DNA from: Sipunculus nudus
Taxonomy: Eukaryota > Annelida > Sipuncula > Golfingiida > Sipunculidae
DNA: 64,000 nucleotides
NCBI GenBank assembly: GCA_026874595.1
Contig: CM049322.1
Location: forward strand, 20,401,400 to 20,465,399
Direction of reading: 5' to 3'
The translations under genes and the position numbers were made by a program. Positions within the stretch are counted from its first letter, which is position 1. Every line of letters starts with the position of its first letter. The notes under the pieces are model-generated. The model was not told the DNA's origin and searched no databases. It was given only the letters and a program-made list of their open reading frames with translations. This document shows, piece after piece, positions 1 through 12,803 of this stretch.

Positions 1-1338
1 AGTTACAAATCAACTAATACAATCATTACAAACCTTTGCCATCTTTCTGATTATAAATCGTAATATAATCTTGGTTTGGAGACAATGTATGTGTTTTATA
101 GATGATGACAGCTACGTGTTTTGAGACTTCTAGTAGAAAATATTGCAACTGGTAGATAGGTGGAATATTATAGGTATAGTATACAATGTATAAAAACAAC
201 TGATTACAATATCGAAGTAATTTGACCGTATGAATGATAGGTCCGACATAAGCGTAGTATATATTTTTTCAAAGAATTACTCAAATGTCAAAACGTGAAA
301 TTGTTTAATACCCCAAAGAACCAAACCTATTCCATATTCTACACATTGGGAGGTGTTTGTTAACTAACTGGTGCAAACTGACTCAATTATTGGGTCTAGT
401 GTATATTTAGAACAATACACATTGCTTTTTTCATGCCTTATTAATTAGTGCACCGTGTGCATTTATCAGGATGTCAAGGCTATTTTTATGGACACTGTCC
501 GTTGTTTACACAAAAACATATATATTACATATCTTAACTCATAACTTTTCGTACAAATAACAATTGGTAATAGAATTTGGGATCACTCAACTAAAGGTTG
601 TACTATAAAGAAATTTGTAAGATTATATATCTCAGGCGACCACATAATGATTGGGAACAATTAGTACTTCGTCTATATTAATACTCATATTGTCGACAAA
701 GTGGCGGAGATAAATGTCCACACTTATTTCTTAAAGGGATGGGGCTTGGTATATGACCTGCTAAGAAAAAAAAACATAAAACTAGCATATTTTACTTAAA
801 CTAGAATTACTCATACTTCACTACAGGGTTACCGATCACGAAGGTGACAAATATGATTAACCTTCTTTGTGATAATAAATTATCATTTTCCAAACATTCA
901 CAAGGTTTTATAATAAATCATTTAAAGTAGCCTTTTCTAATATTTGAAGTCTCTGGATTATCTTGATCCTGATCCCATGACAACTAGTGGTATTTAACTT
1001 ACATATCCGTGATAAGAATACACGTATTGTTACCACACTTTAAGTAACCAAGCTCTGCGTTTTGTGTGCGATCTCCTGTTTCAAAGGGTTAAAAGTAGAT
1101 TGAACTTTAATAATTAATCATTATACCACCATTGTGATAATCATGGCAGAACTGATTATGGTAAGGGCTAGAGATACATCATACAAGCTTTCTGAATTAC
1201 ATACATAAGATGCCATAATATAACAACATACAACATTACACATGAAACATTAATGGCACACGAAGATTGGAGATGCAAAGGAGATCTAACGGAATGAAAT
1301 ATTGACATGGTCCGGGCAGAAGCCCCTTAAAATTTTGC
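1..1338. other. Non-coding left part of U1
   Basis: No supportable gene. The whole stretch is conserved in the other units, apart from deletions shared with U4. Positions ~1150-1330 resemble ~1540-1695, a diverged direct repeat flanking the receptor TM5 relic. Confidence 0.6.
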
Positions 1339-1480
1339 TCTTGATTTACACAAATACACAATTCCCAACATGCTCCTAATGATGTTCACCAAAGAGAACA
1401 GCAGCAATGGATGTTATGAAGAAAACAATCAGAGCATATTTCCGAGAAATCAAACAAACACCATACTGCGATCGAATAAA
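1339..1480 (-). pseudogene. Relic of GPCR TM5 region, U1
   Basis: This stretch of about 140 bases is clearly similar at nucleotide level to the part of the receptor gene coding the end of extracellular loop 2 and TM5. The minus-strand reading still shows a YALIVFFIT-like helix, compared with YSLIVFF in the receptor. The flanks at ~1150-1330 and ~1540-1695 are two diverged copies of the same 3'-flank sequence. It is a fragment, not a gene. Confidence 0.75.
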
Positions 1481-1855
1481 CTTCAGTCTCTTTATTATTG
1501 GAAAACTGTTTTCATATTTCTGGCACAATTGGGTGGATATTGTAACAGTTAGACATACATCATACATGAATTACTTATACAACATCATAACATAATACAA
1601 CAACATACAACATAACAATTAAATAAAAATGGCAGCGTAAGATTGAGATGCAACGGAAATCTAATTGAATGAAATCAAGACCGGGTCCGGGCGAGGTTAT
1701 TCGGGTTGAACCCTTACAAACTCAAACACGCATGCGGATTTCCATTTGTATTTAATGCAGTGCGTTAGGGGTAGCGCCTTATTACCTAGATGTTAGTGTA
1801 TTATTTGACTTGTAATAAAATATTCCTTTTAAGACATGTTTTTTTTTATTTATTT

Positions 1856-4222
1856 TCATGGATCAGTCCCTGCAGCTTCACATATTTTATGAATATTCGT
1901 ATTTGATGTGGCATTAGTCGAGCTCCTAGACCTTAGTACTGACCATTTCCTCGATTTCTCTTTGACAGCGTAACGTATCCGAACTGTACACATCGATCCA
2001 AGCACCAGGAAGAAACCCTGAGAAGCATTCAATATAACAGCAAGAAAGTCCAGCACAATGTGCCTCCCAACTTCTGCTATAATAAACATAACCCACGATA
2101 CTCCCATCAGTACGAACAGGTTTAAATAAAGAGGAATATTAAAGCTAGTTTTGTCTGACTTTCTGTTGATACTTGATCTTGATCTGCACAAATACACAAT
2201 TGCCAACATGAACATAAAGATGTTCACTAAAAGAGCGGCAGCAATAGGTGTTACGAAGAAAACAATCAGAGAATATTTCTGTGAAATCCAACAAACGTTA
2301 ACACCATACTGTGGTCGAAAGGTCTCTGCATTAGTTGTGTGGTTCACAATGATAGCTATTGCTACAATTATAGTTGGAGTTCCCCATGAAAATAATGAAC
2401 TGTAGAGGAATATGCTCTGTCGGCCACTAACCTTAGATAAATTAGCACTCAGCCAAAGCATGTGTAAAATACCGACAGCCACCGACGTCATCCAGGCGAA
2501 CATAGCAAGGAAGGACCAGTGCATGAACACGCCGATTATGTAGCAAAACGTGTGACCTTTTGCAATGTATGGGAAAATCAGCAAACATATTAAAACAAGA
2601 CACATTGAAATGGCTAAACTGGTTTTCACACGGCCCGCTGACTGCCAGAACTCCTTCAACAGGAAGTGAAATATGATGCGCACGCATAGGGAAATGATTG
2701 ACAAAGACATCAAACAAATAGTTAAAATTCCCAGTGCCCCCTTGGCGTTTCCATTCGGGTCAATATATTCCGTCACTTCTCGACACACCATTGCCGAACC
2801 ATTTTGTATGTAAAATCGAGGTTTCCTAAATACCCGCTCTGACTTGTTCAGAATAAGAAAACTCTCATTAAACAGGATGAATTCAGACGGTTGGTATGCT
2901 AAGTATGTACAATTTACCATAAAATTGAATGTCACATTCAGAATTTGTTCCTTAGGCAAACCAAGTTAAGGGAGATGATCTCGAAGTATGCGGGTAACGT
3001 TATATCTCATGGCAGCTATGAAATCCTCCTCTGAATTCTTACTTATATGCATTGTGACTGTGATTCCTAAAGAAGCATTCCTGATGCCGTCTGATGTAAT
3101 GTACACATTGTGATCCGTAGCATTTTCAATTACTTCTTCGATAGAAGAACACTTTTTACAAGTCGGATCATTGATCCACTCTGGGGGAGAGGGAGCGATA
3201 ATAGGTCGACAATCAAACTCGTCCCACTTTTGATTTTCCGGACATTCTGGCTCCGCGACCTTATTATTTCTGACTTGAAGTCCATCAGATGGGTCGAAAT
3301 TAAACACGATTTGAAATCTCGTTGTAGGCGTAATTTCTGAACCACCTGGACCTGGTCGACCGCTTTGACCAGGAAGACCTGGTGAATCATCTAGTACAGG
3401 CGGAAAAGGTTCACAATGCTCACATTGTTCCGTAGATTTATCTACACAAGCGGTACAACAAATGTTGTTGTGCATGCGCCACCCCTCGGGTTTATAATCT
3501 TCACCAAAGCGATCACATGAATAAGGAACGTCACAAGCCGTGTGACAATTATACAATGCTTTGTTTTAACAAATGCGCAGGTCATTGTGATTTGCCGGAG
3601 GGACAAACATGACCTCACATCCTTTATCTACAAGGTCTCGTAGAGGTGATACGGGATCTCTGCTGGTTACATTTCGTGTTATATCCCCCGATTCCCCGGT
3701 ACAGCTGATACTTGCATGCCAGGGTATAATCTTCTTATAATTTACGGAATTACATACCGCACATCTCACATTGGTGTAATGTAGTCCTGTAGCGCTGTCC
3801 GTGACGGGGATCACACTGTATAAACTGTCTCAGGTTCTTCGACACGCCTGCTCGTTTGAGCTGCATGATGACGTCATCATAGTACCACTTTGAAGTGTCG
3901 ACTTCTCACCAATGAGCTTATGAACACAAGTAGCAGAGTCTACGTTGCTGACTTTAGATATCCAATTATTTCCCATTTGCCACTGTTTCGAACAGCTTCC
4001 TTTAAAGTCACTGCAGCAGTCACCGAAGAATTTACACATATGGTCACAGGAGCACTGCTGGTAATCCATGATATTTGCAACTCTCCCGCAACGATTATAA
4101 CAACTTCCACATAGATGTGACATATCCAAAATAGTTGTGTTGTTCTCACATGGCAGTTGGTATGATATTCCAGATAATATTAACAGTATGAATCCTACGA
4201 GGGTCAAACTTGTCGAGAACAT
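1856..4222 (-). pseudogene. SMB-domain Methuselah-like GPCR, three nonsense codons (copy A)
   Basis: This full-length relative of the intact U2 and U5 receptors covers 788 sense-or-stop codons in one continuous frame. It has a signal peptide, somatomedin-B module, Cys-rich ectodomain, short Gly-X-Y tract (five triplets) and seven membrane helices. Three stops interrupt it: TGG to TGA at 3832-3830 (Trp of the RRTWDSL-like segment), AAA to TAA at 3568-3566, and GAA to TAA at 2968-2966 just before the membrane-proximal region. There is no frameshift. The ATG at 4222 has a good context (ATCACC before ATG). Copy D in U4 shares all three stops, so they predate the U1/U4 duplication. It is probably a recently silenced receptor. 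Readthrough, editing or a functional allele cannot be excluded from sequence alone. Confidence 0.85.
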
Positions 4223-4866
4223 GGTGATTCTTTAGCAAGTCTGATTGTGAAAACATGAAGGTCGTGTTGTAAACAGGAGTATGCAGGTTTAACCGTGACT
4301 TCCCCGTGTCTTTATGTCCGCTCAAAGCAGCCGTGTACTATAACATATCTGTAACGGAACTGCGACGCTATGCACGGATACAGCGGATCAGAGAGCTTGT
4401 CGCAGACATGTATACACATGATTGTGCCGGCTGACTTCCCTAATTAAAGAACAAAAGAACACGTTCTCTGTTGGCTGACTGTGGGCTGACTGGTGACACG
4501 CATGACCGATTTGATGGCGGGTCCGTGGAAGACCAATTCACTATCCCTCTAATTAACCTACTTCGAAACTGCACCTCAGAGCAAACACGTTTTTGGTCGC
4601 TTTAAAACAAGGTTATGTCACAAATTGGGGAATTTATTTGTGAAAGATAAAGTTTCGCTCACAGATCCATATAGTATATAGCATATACCAAAAAGGAACG
4701 TGAGGAGAAAATACAAGGGCATATATTATGAACTTATATTAACATTTCATGAGCCAAGAGCCACGTACATCGCCGCTATGCCCTATAATACTTACAGTTA
4801 GCACGTAATAAAATAAATTGTTTGAAGTTACATTTGCATCACTTGTTTTTAGTGAAAATTACCCGT

Positions 4867-4869
<3 letters not shown>

Positions 4870-4905
<36 letters not shown>
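4870..4905. repeat. (TA)n microsatellite
   Basis: About 17 TA repeats in the left arm of the U1 inverted repeat. The right-arm counterpart is at 5706-5763. Confidence 0.95.
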
Positions 4906-4908
<3 letters not shown>

Positions 4909-5227
4909 AATTAATAATTATTAGTTAACAATTTAAAATTAAATATTGACATTTCCGACAGAATAATAAAAATCTATAGGTTTTTATAAGTTTTAATCAT
5001 TTCATTAAACGTTATGAAATAATTAAAATTTTAGATAATTGAACAACTTAGAGAACACTGTATAAGTTCTACGATGGTCAGATAATTTGTGCGGTCTAAT
5101 TTAAAAAGATACTATCTTCCCTTGCAAGGGCAATAGTTATGTTCTTTCAGGGCCACAAAATTTATGTAAATATAATATGAACGTATTTATTTTACATGGA
5201 TTATATAAATAATTATAATAACTAATT

Positions 5228-5432
5228 GAGGCACTCTCCATGGCTCAGGTGGTAAAGTAAGGTAGTGTCAAGAGGTGGAGGAAACCGGAAAACACGGTGA
5301 AAACCACCGGTCTTGGGCAACTAGAACCCACCATCATAGCCACGCCGGGATTCGAACGCGGGTCGGCAGCGGAGAGAGCGGAGCGTCTTACCTCTCGACT
5401 GTCAAGGTCCCCGTATGTACAATGTACAAGCC
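5228..5432 (-). mobile_element. tRNA-like SINE-type element, U1
   Basis: Read on the minus strand, a D-arm/A-box-like stretch (CGAGAGGTAAGACGC) lies about 35 bases before a good B box (GTTCGAATCC), as in tRNA-derived SINEs. Between them is a 5-bp anticodon-like stem (clearest in the U2 copy) with a loop too large for a working tRNA. The plus strand has an A-box-like TGGCTCAGGTGG at its other end. One copy sits at the inverted-repeat centre of every unit. I cannot identify the family or its exact ends. Confidence 0.5.
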
Positions 5433-5702
5433 TTGAAAAATTTAATTATAATTGAAATAAGATCCAGTAATTTCCATTTTGTAAACTGTATGCATTGTGT
5501 TTGATGTGATCCAGTACAAAATGTATTAAATGTGTTTTGTATACCTTTGCAACATAAAGTATTAAAAATATTGACTGAATTCTACATGGGTTTCATACAT
5601 AGATAAAATGATTAAAACTTATAAATACCTATAGATTTTTATGAATCTATCGGAATGTCAATATTTAATCTTAAATTGTAAGCTAATATTTATTAATAAC
5701 TT

Positions 5703-5705
<3 letters not shown>

Positions 5706-5763
<58 letters not shown>
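5706..5763. repeat. (TA)n microsatellite
   Basis: About 28 TA repeats in the right arm of the U1 inverted repeat, followed by CGTCCGGGGTAATTTTGG, which is conserved in all units. Confidence 0.95.
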
Positions 5764-5765
<2 letters not shown>

Positions 5766-6439
5766 TCCGGGGTAATTTTGGATGTTTGTAACGGGTTATT
5801 TTCACTGAATACAAGTGATGTGCATGTAACTTCAAACGATTTTTTATATTACGTGCTAACTCTAAGTATTATATAGGGCAAAGTGGTGATGTACGTGGCT
5901 CTTGGCTCATAAAATGTTAATATAAGTTCATAATATATGCCCTTGTATTTTCTCCTCACGACGTTCCTGTTTGGTATATGCTATATACTATATGGATCTG
6001 TGAGCGAAACATTATCTTTCACAAATAAATTCCGCACTTTGTGACATAACCTTGTTTCATATCGACCAAAAACGTGTTTGCTCTGTGGTGCAGTTACGAA
6101 GTAGGTTAATTTAGAGGGATAGTGAATTGGTCTTCCACGGACCCACCACCAAATCGGTCATGCGTGTCACCAGTCAGACCACAGTCAGCCAACAGAGAAC
6201 GTGTCCTTTGTTCTTTAATTAGGGAAGTCAGCCTGCACAATCATGTGTATACATGTCTGCGACAAGCTCTCTGATCCTCTGTATCCGTGCATAGCGTCAC
6301 AGTTCCGTTACAGATATGTTATAGTACACGGCTGCTGTGAGAGGTCATAAAGACACGGGCAAGTCACGGTTAAACCCGCATTCTCCTGTTTACAACACGA
6401 CCTTCATGTTTTCACAATCAGACTTGCTAAAGAATCACC

Positions 6440-6896
6440 ATGTTCTCGACATGTTTGACCCTCGTAGGATTCATACTGTTAATATTATCTGGAATATCAT
6501 ACCAACTGCCATGTGAGAACAACACAACTATTTTGGATATGTCACATCTATGTGGTGGTTGTTATAATCGTTGCGGGAGAGATGTAAATATCAACGCTAA
6601 ACCAGCAGTGCTCCTCTGACCATATGTGTAAGTTCTTCGGTGACTGCTGCAGTGACTTTAAAGGGAGCTGTTGGAAACGGTGGCAAATTGGAAATAATTG
6701 GATATCTGAAGTCAGCGACGTAGGCTCTGCTACTTGTGTTCATAAGCTCATTGGTGAGAAGACGACACTTCAGAGTGGTACTATGATGACGTCATCATGT
6801 AGCTCAAACGAGCAGGCGTGTCGAAGAACATGGGACAGTTTATACAGTGTGATCCCAATAATTAAGCTGTTTGACGTTTGGGGTAAATGTTGGTAA
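6440..6896 (+). pseudogene. Truncated 5' fragment of the GPCR, head-to-head with copy A
   Basis: The ATG at 6440 opens the receptor's signal peptide and SMB start. One extra A near 6599-6601 shifts the frame, so the remaining SMB and flank are read only in the next frame (6624-6896). The CSCD motif has become CSSD, losing an SMB cysteine. Similarity to the receptor ends at GTGATCCC (6849-6856). The rest, up to TAA at 6894, is unrelated. It is non-functional as a receptor. Confidence 0.8.
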
Positions 6897-7251
6897 CAAA
6901 ATTAGATTTATCTTGTTACTTGCTTTACCTAGTATCAGATACGTAGATAAAGGGGATTTTATACGCCATATTAGGACTTAAATTACGCTAGGACTCAAAA
7001 CACACTATTACACATTCATGCACACACATAAATGAACCCGAATCGGTCATATAACGCTGTAACAAAAAACATGGTAAGAAAAAACGAATTTCATAAAATT
7101 TATTTTATAAAACACCAGTGATACAACTTTTGTGCTGCGTTGCATTTTCAAGTTGGAGGAATTCCGGTACACGTGATTACTTCAGCAAAATCACGTGACT
7201 CCACAGCCGACATAAATGTAAAATGCAATACACCTCCAAGTCTATATAGAT

Positions 7252-7254
7252 ACA

Positions 7255-7312
<58 letters not shown>
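7252..7312. repeat. (TA)n microsatellite
   Basis: Mostly TA repeats, interrupted by TACA. The same locus exists in every unit with different lengths (21558, 32140, 42425 and 58162). Confidence 0.95.
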
Positions 7313-7315
<3 letters not shown>

Positions 7316-7971
7316 AACACACCTTAGTCAATATACCGGATTTGGTGTGTATATTTCTATCCTGAAATCACGATGATAAATTCCCTGATAACGCCTACTT
7401 CAGTAGGTAAAATTATATGAACAATAATAATAAAGGTAACATGCACGTGGGTATTCCACGCATAAACAACTGACACTATCATACGACGACGTAGGTAAGG
7501 AAAATCGGTGCGACATTAAATTCAATGAATATTATAGACAACAAGTAGCAGTAAATACAGTAGTTGTATATGTGTATAAAGAAGCATGTGATAATAAGCA
7601 AAAAAACAACGTCAACAACAAAAACAACGGAAAGAAGCACAAAGTACATACATATGGCGCCCTCTGGCGGGGGAGGGGGTAACTAAAATCAAAAGGCGCA
7701 CATACATGGTATGCCCTCTATCAGCGCTGAGGGTAACTAAACACATTATCGCCATGTTAAACCAGTAAGAACACTTAAAACTTTCAAACTCTTAATTTAT
7801 TAAAAGTTAACAAGTAGTTATTCTGAGGACTCAGCGCTTTTTGAAGTACAATGGGGAGAGGGGTTTGCAAAGAAAACTAAAAAAAGAGATCATAGAATAA
7901 AATGCATTTCAAAGTATCATTAACATTATGCATAACGTTTCACTCCACTACCCGTTTATCATAGAAAGCTT

Positions 7972-7974
<3 letters not shown>

Positions 7975-8047
<73 letters not shown>

Positions 8048-8056
8048 TTATATATT
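7975..8056. repeat. (TA)n microsatellite
   Basis: A long interrupted TA tract after AGCTTTGA. The counterparts are at 22264, 32833, 43142 and 58910. Confidence 0.95.
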
Positions 8057-9621
8057 GTCATTATGTTCAAATCGTATTTACAACATAGTTTCACCAAAGG
8101 TTGGCAAAGCGCTGCAGCTTTCGACACTCACACGCATACAATTGCCCGAACTAAGTGAACAGAGCTCTTTACCTTGCCAACGGAAAGACTGGAGTACCAA
8201 GTGTCTGGGGGTCAGAGGTCACCGTCCATCATTCACAAATACTGATGAATATTTTTGTAATTATTTTTTAACTATTCTATAGGAATGTTAGACAGCTTGG
8301 GGGGGGGGGCAAGTTTACATATATGTATAAACGATACTCCTGATAAACTGAGAACGTTAACTTCTCCTTCAAGCATGCGCACTGCGCGTAACTGTCGTCT
8401 GCCGGGTTGGGCCAAGTGAACAAGCAATGCAATTTAGTTGGACGAAACGAGATACTTCCGTAATACTCCAAGGGTAACATAAGACTAAATGCTAATATCA
8501 AAGACCCGAACACTTATTATCAGATGACACCAATAGATGTCGCTGGTGAGTTCGGAATAGTCTGTAATAGACAAAGAACCGTTTGAGAGCGAGTGTCACA
8601 TACACAAGAAGTTCATGAAAGAGATGATGAGATGAGCGGACTCGAAAAGGCTGGCCCGCAAATACGAGCCGATCTCTGTATGACGATGGTATGGACATAA
8701 TACCATAACTACAATGAAATCACAATGATAACTGCCTAGTAATAGTGAACATAACCTTCGAGGGAAACTGCATTAGTTTAAAGCCTTGCTGGTCAGATAG
8801 AGTGGATCTTGTCTGATCGACCACCTCTCTAATAAGACCATCTGTGAATTAAGACCACCTTTGGCCCTTCTTATACACAAGTTTTAAAAAATATATTTTA
8901 CTGTATATGGAAAAAAAAATCAAAGAAAATAGGGGCTGACATACTGGCTGCCCACTTGTGTATGAATGCATCTTGATATACACGAACAACTCTTAAAAAA
9001 CGATTAACCGACGCATTATGGCGATGATGAACAATCGTGTATGGCTATCCCTGAGCTAAAACGTTGTTATAACCTCCAAATGATATCATATGCATAAATG
9101 TGGGGGTCGCGTGTAGAATATAATAAATTTTATCCAGGTGGGCAGGACTTCATGAAAAGATTTGTGAAGTTCTTTTTTGTCAATGTCGTTGGTGAAATGA
9201 ATTATGACGTAGTGCAGCAATGTATGAAATACAGCATTAAACAAATATGAGGATGATCGTGACGTCACCATTATGACGTAATTTTGACGCCACGCTAGAA
9301 AGAAAACTGACCGCAGCTCAAGATAAATATGATACAGAAATATTTCTTATATGGTTCTGGTGCAGAATGTTGTTATGAGCACAAATATATTCATGAATGT
9401 CATGTCAAATCAAGTATTAACCGGATGAATTTGAGTCGGTCTCTACCCCTGGAGAACACATAAATGGGACACCACTATGACGTCATACACAGGGAATGAC
9501 GCACTGAATTCATGAGCTCCATCAAGGTGACGCCACTAGATATCTATACATAAAATATATCAGCTTTTTCTGTTAACTCGGTCCCCCTACACGACCACTC
9601 TGCAGACATTTATGTCCTAAG

Positions 9622-12600
9622 TGGGGGTGGGTATTATTTTACCAATTTGGGAAATCCGATACTGTAACCCCCTGAATTTATTTACCTGCATATTAAACCT
9701 TGGAAAATATTTTTTTCCAAATTTTCTTCAAGTGTAACCCCCTGTACACCCCCTGTCAAGTTTGCATAAAATATAAAAAATACATTTTTTTCAGTCTTGT
9801 TCATAGATTCTTCAACTCCTTTATAAACCGGGCTTTAAAACCGTTTGAAGTTGTGCCAAATGTACTGATATTATCATATTAACTGGTATTGATGTATTAT
9901 TACCATAATTCATTGATATAATTAGTGTATGGCCATAACTTTGCCTCAAAATGTGAATAAATCATACAAATCAGGAAATGACGCATATATAGCCATAAAG
10001 TTATATGTGACATTGATATTATCAAATCATATACTGGTATACTGCTCCATAAAAGGTGGCCTATAATTTCAGAGTCTGAAAAATATGTTCAACACACTGA
10101 GCTGTTCAATATTTTGGGACCATTTTAAATGATAAATGCTGTCAGAAAGGAAATGGGCTCAATAAAATCTACATTTGCCTAACACATTACGATTACTGCC
10201 TTCGTATAAAGATTTATCATGAAGACATGGTTTTGTTAGTCCATACTTTTGTTCTATAGCAGTCTTGCAGTGAATGTGTTTACAATAGTATTGCAAAAGA
10301 TTTCAAACAGAAAAAATACACAAGCAGAAAAATACACAAAATATATTCTGCTTGTATAAATATTTCCTTTAAGTGCTACAGATAAAGACTCACAGTGCCC
10401 TTTTGGAACATTACTCTCCTGTATGGATTGATGCCTTTACTTTTGCATATGGAAACATCTTTTCAGGTTTTTTTTCATAACTATAAATTAAAGGGACAGC
10501 ATCTCCCTCATAAAATCCCATATACCAGTCTTATTTGTGTGAAGTTCTCTATCTGTTTGAAGAAATAATGATAATCTATTTCTTTCAGCTGAAGAAGTTA
10601 GGCAAATAAAATATGGTAACATCAAAACCTAGGTCAAAGTACAAGAGGATTCTTGAGGGAGATAATGCCTCCAAACAAGTCCTTTAGTGAATCCTGTAGG
10701 AAACCTTAAATTAAGTAATAATGGCCAATAATCTATTAGCTGTGTAATTTTAAACTTCTTGACAGCCAGTCTCATCTGAATCTTAATCTTTGCTGCACTA
10801 AAATTGATTAAAGGGGTCATAAATTGAAAATAATAAATATCATATACATATACATTCCTGTTATCAATCCTAATTTGGAACAAATTTTGCCCAAGTTTCA
10901 CAATAATCTTAATATTTGAAGTTCATTAGGAATTCCATTTTTCAATAATTTACCCATACATTTTTTCGAAATTTGCTATGCCTATCCATCTTCGATAAAT
11001 TTATCTTTTGTACATGAGCCACCTATAATTAATATACTTTTGTAGCGAGTATTTTCGATTTCTGTAGAGATTCACATTTTACGTTCAACTGACATTTATA
11101 ACTCTGAAGTTATTTGTCTGACTTTGAAAACAAAATTCATCCGGCATACCCATTTTCTGGTCATTAGTCAAAGTTTAACAAAATTAGGCAAAATAATGCT
11201 TATAAAAGGGACTATCAGATGTGAAATTCCCCTTTTCATGGTCTGTTTCAAGTAAAATTAACATAATTTCTCAATAATTATTGCATAGATTTGTAATTTT
11301 TTTTATTGCATATGTTAATCTTGGATAGCTGTAGAGATGGTGCTAGATTCGTTGGAATCATCTTTACCATTAGTATTTTTGAACATTTGTTTATGAAAGT
11401 TTAATGGTCAATTTGGGAGTGAGTTTCCTAACTTTAGCAATAATATAAAGCATTTATTGATTAAGATGTTTCAGTTAAACGTATATCATGTGTTTTTATT
11501 TTGTGAGTGAGATTAAAACTTTGGCAAAAACAAACACATAAATGGCTACAACTTTTTTTTTTAAATTATACCTGAAGTCATGCACTGTTATGTTTTCTTA
11601 GAGCCTGGTCTGTTCTTTAGTAGTGTCCATATAATTTATACCATAGTTATTATATTGTACGTTTGAGTGTGAGAGTGACTGTAAATCTTCCTTTAATTCA
11701 TTTCATCGTAAATGACAACAATGATAACACATCCATATCCCAAGAGCAGAAATTGTTTTATGCAAATATTAGTGAACCACAACTTTTGAGAGGTATGTAC
11801 ATGAAGGTTAGTCTGAATCAAAGATTCTGACAGAAATATTTCCAGCCATTTTAAAAAGAATCCCCTAATATTGGAGGGGTAAGCAGAGACAGTTTTGGTT
11901 AACACGCCTCACAACGTCTGTATTATGTTATGGTTGTTTTTGTTGATAGAATGGTATTCTCGTATTTTTATTTACCAAACTATGTTTAAATTATTCTTTT
12001 ATTGGATGCGAATTTTTAAGTATTGAACTTAAATCTCAATAATAATTTTCATATCATAACATGCATATATTTATTTTTCATAACGTCTTGCCAAAATATA
12101 TCCAAAATATATATTTTTCTTTAATAAAAAGCAAATATAGAGGAATATCTGGTAAAACAAAGTAATGTTAGTTATATAAAGGCATATCTTTCCAAAATAA
12201 TTTAGGTATCGTGGTTAACATGTCAGTAAACAAAGAAAAACTAGAGGTTTGCAATCACTCTTAGCGATCACTAAAATCTCCCTTGACGCTCCACACTGAG
12301 CGATAATTGGGAATCAGATATGGAGTCTATTACCATGGAAATCAGGTCAAGGTCTAAAGTAAATATCAGGTGCAACTCTGTCACCTCAGACTTATATTAT
12401 GCACAACGGTCAGTTTTTTTAAAATCAGCCAAATGTGAGATCTAGCACAAACATGACAGATGTAAGAAAAACAGGTAAAATAACCCCCTAAAAAAGGAGA
12501 GAAAAAAATATTTAATGGTTTTGTACTCTGGGGAACCTGACAAAGTCCATACACAAATAATGGAACCAAAATATTGGTATATTAATAAACTTAACAACCC

Positions 12601-12803
12601 TTGTAAGCCTTGTGTTCTTATAGGAGTTGGCTTTGTGATGATTTTCACGTTTTTCACGACTTCACAACTTTCAGAGGCTATATACAGGGGGGTTACACTA
12701 CTTTAAAAATTCAATAAATATTTTTTTCCAACATATTTCCACCAGGTACATATTTTGAGGGGGTTAACTCATGAAGTTAAGTTAGTATTAATACCCACCC
12801 CTA
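9622..12803. mobile_element. Non-autonomous DNA transposon, hAT-like, 3182 bp (U1)
   Basis: The ends are inverted: TGGGGGTGGGTATTA on the left, and TAGGGGTGGGTATTA as the reverse complement of the right end (one mismatch in 15). Subterminal inverted stretches containing GTAACCCCCTG and CAGGGGGGTTAC support a transposon. TCCTAAG flanks it on both sides (9615-9621 and 12804-12810), and U2, U3 and U5 show the empty site with a single TCCTAAG. The TAGGG start fits the hAT terminal pattern, but hAT elements usually duplicate 8 bp and I see 7 clear bases. No open frame exceeds ~90 codons and no transposase is visible. The copy in U4 is at 44759-47935. Confidence 0.75.

Larger units (their letters stand above)
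3807..6856. repeat. Long head-to-head inverted repeat, U1
   Basis: The left arm (~3807-5006) contains the receptor's first ~140 codons plus upstream DNA. The right arm (~5606-6856) is its reverse complement with small indels. The matching sequence begins at GGGATCAC on the left and ends at GTGATCCC on the right, with a ~600-bp spacer holding a tRNA-like element. (TA)n runs lie in both arms. The same architecture occurs in all five units. Confidence 0.85.
6897..9614. other. Non-coding, microsatellite-rich DNA of U1
   Basis: No supportable gene; the short open frames are (TA)n readings or are not conserved as proteins. It holds two large (TA)n tracts, an E-box inverted repeat near 7172-7200, a G-run at 8302-8310, and TGACGTCA palindromes at 9260-9267 and 9478-9485. 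Confidence 0.6.

Noticed and set aside
2442-2717. 91-codon frame inside copy A, recurring at 27520-27795 and 37606-37881
   Set aside because: Shadow of the receptor's membrane domain in another frame; conserved only because the DNA is duplicated.
5360-5430. Possible functional tRNA gene
   Set aside because: The anticodon-like loop is about 10 bases, the D arm is poor and there is no acceptor stem I can close.
7140-7376. Frames with YIYIYIY runs, also at 7928, 7971, 22232, 22263, 43097, 58059 and 58868
   Set aside because: Translations of (TA)n microsatellites.
10629-10901. 90-codon minus-strand frame inside the hAT-like element
   Set aside because: No transposase motif or domain; it is kept in U4 only because the element was duplicated.
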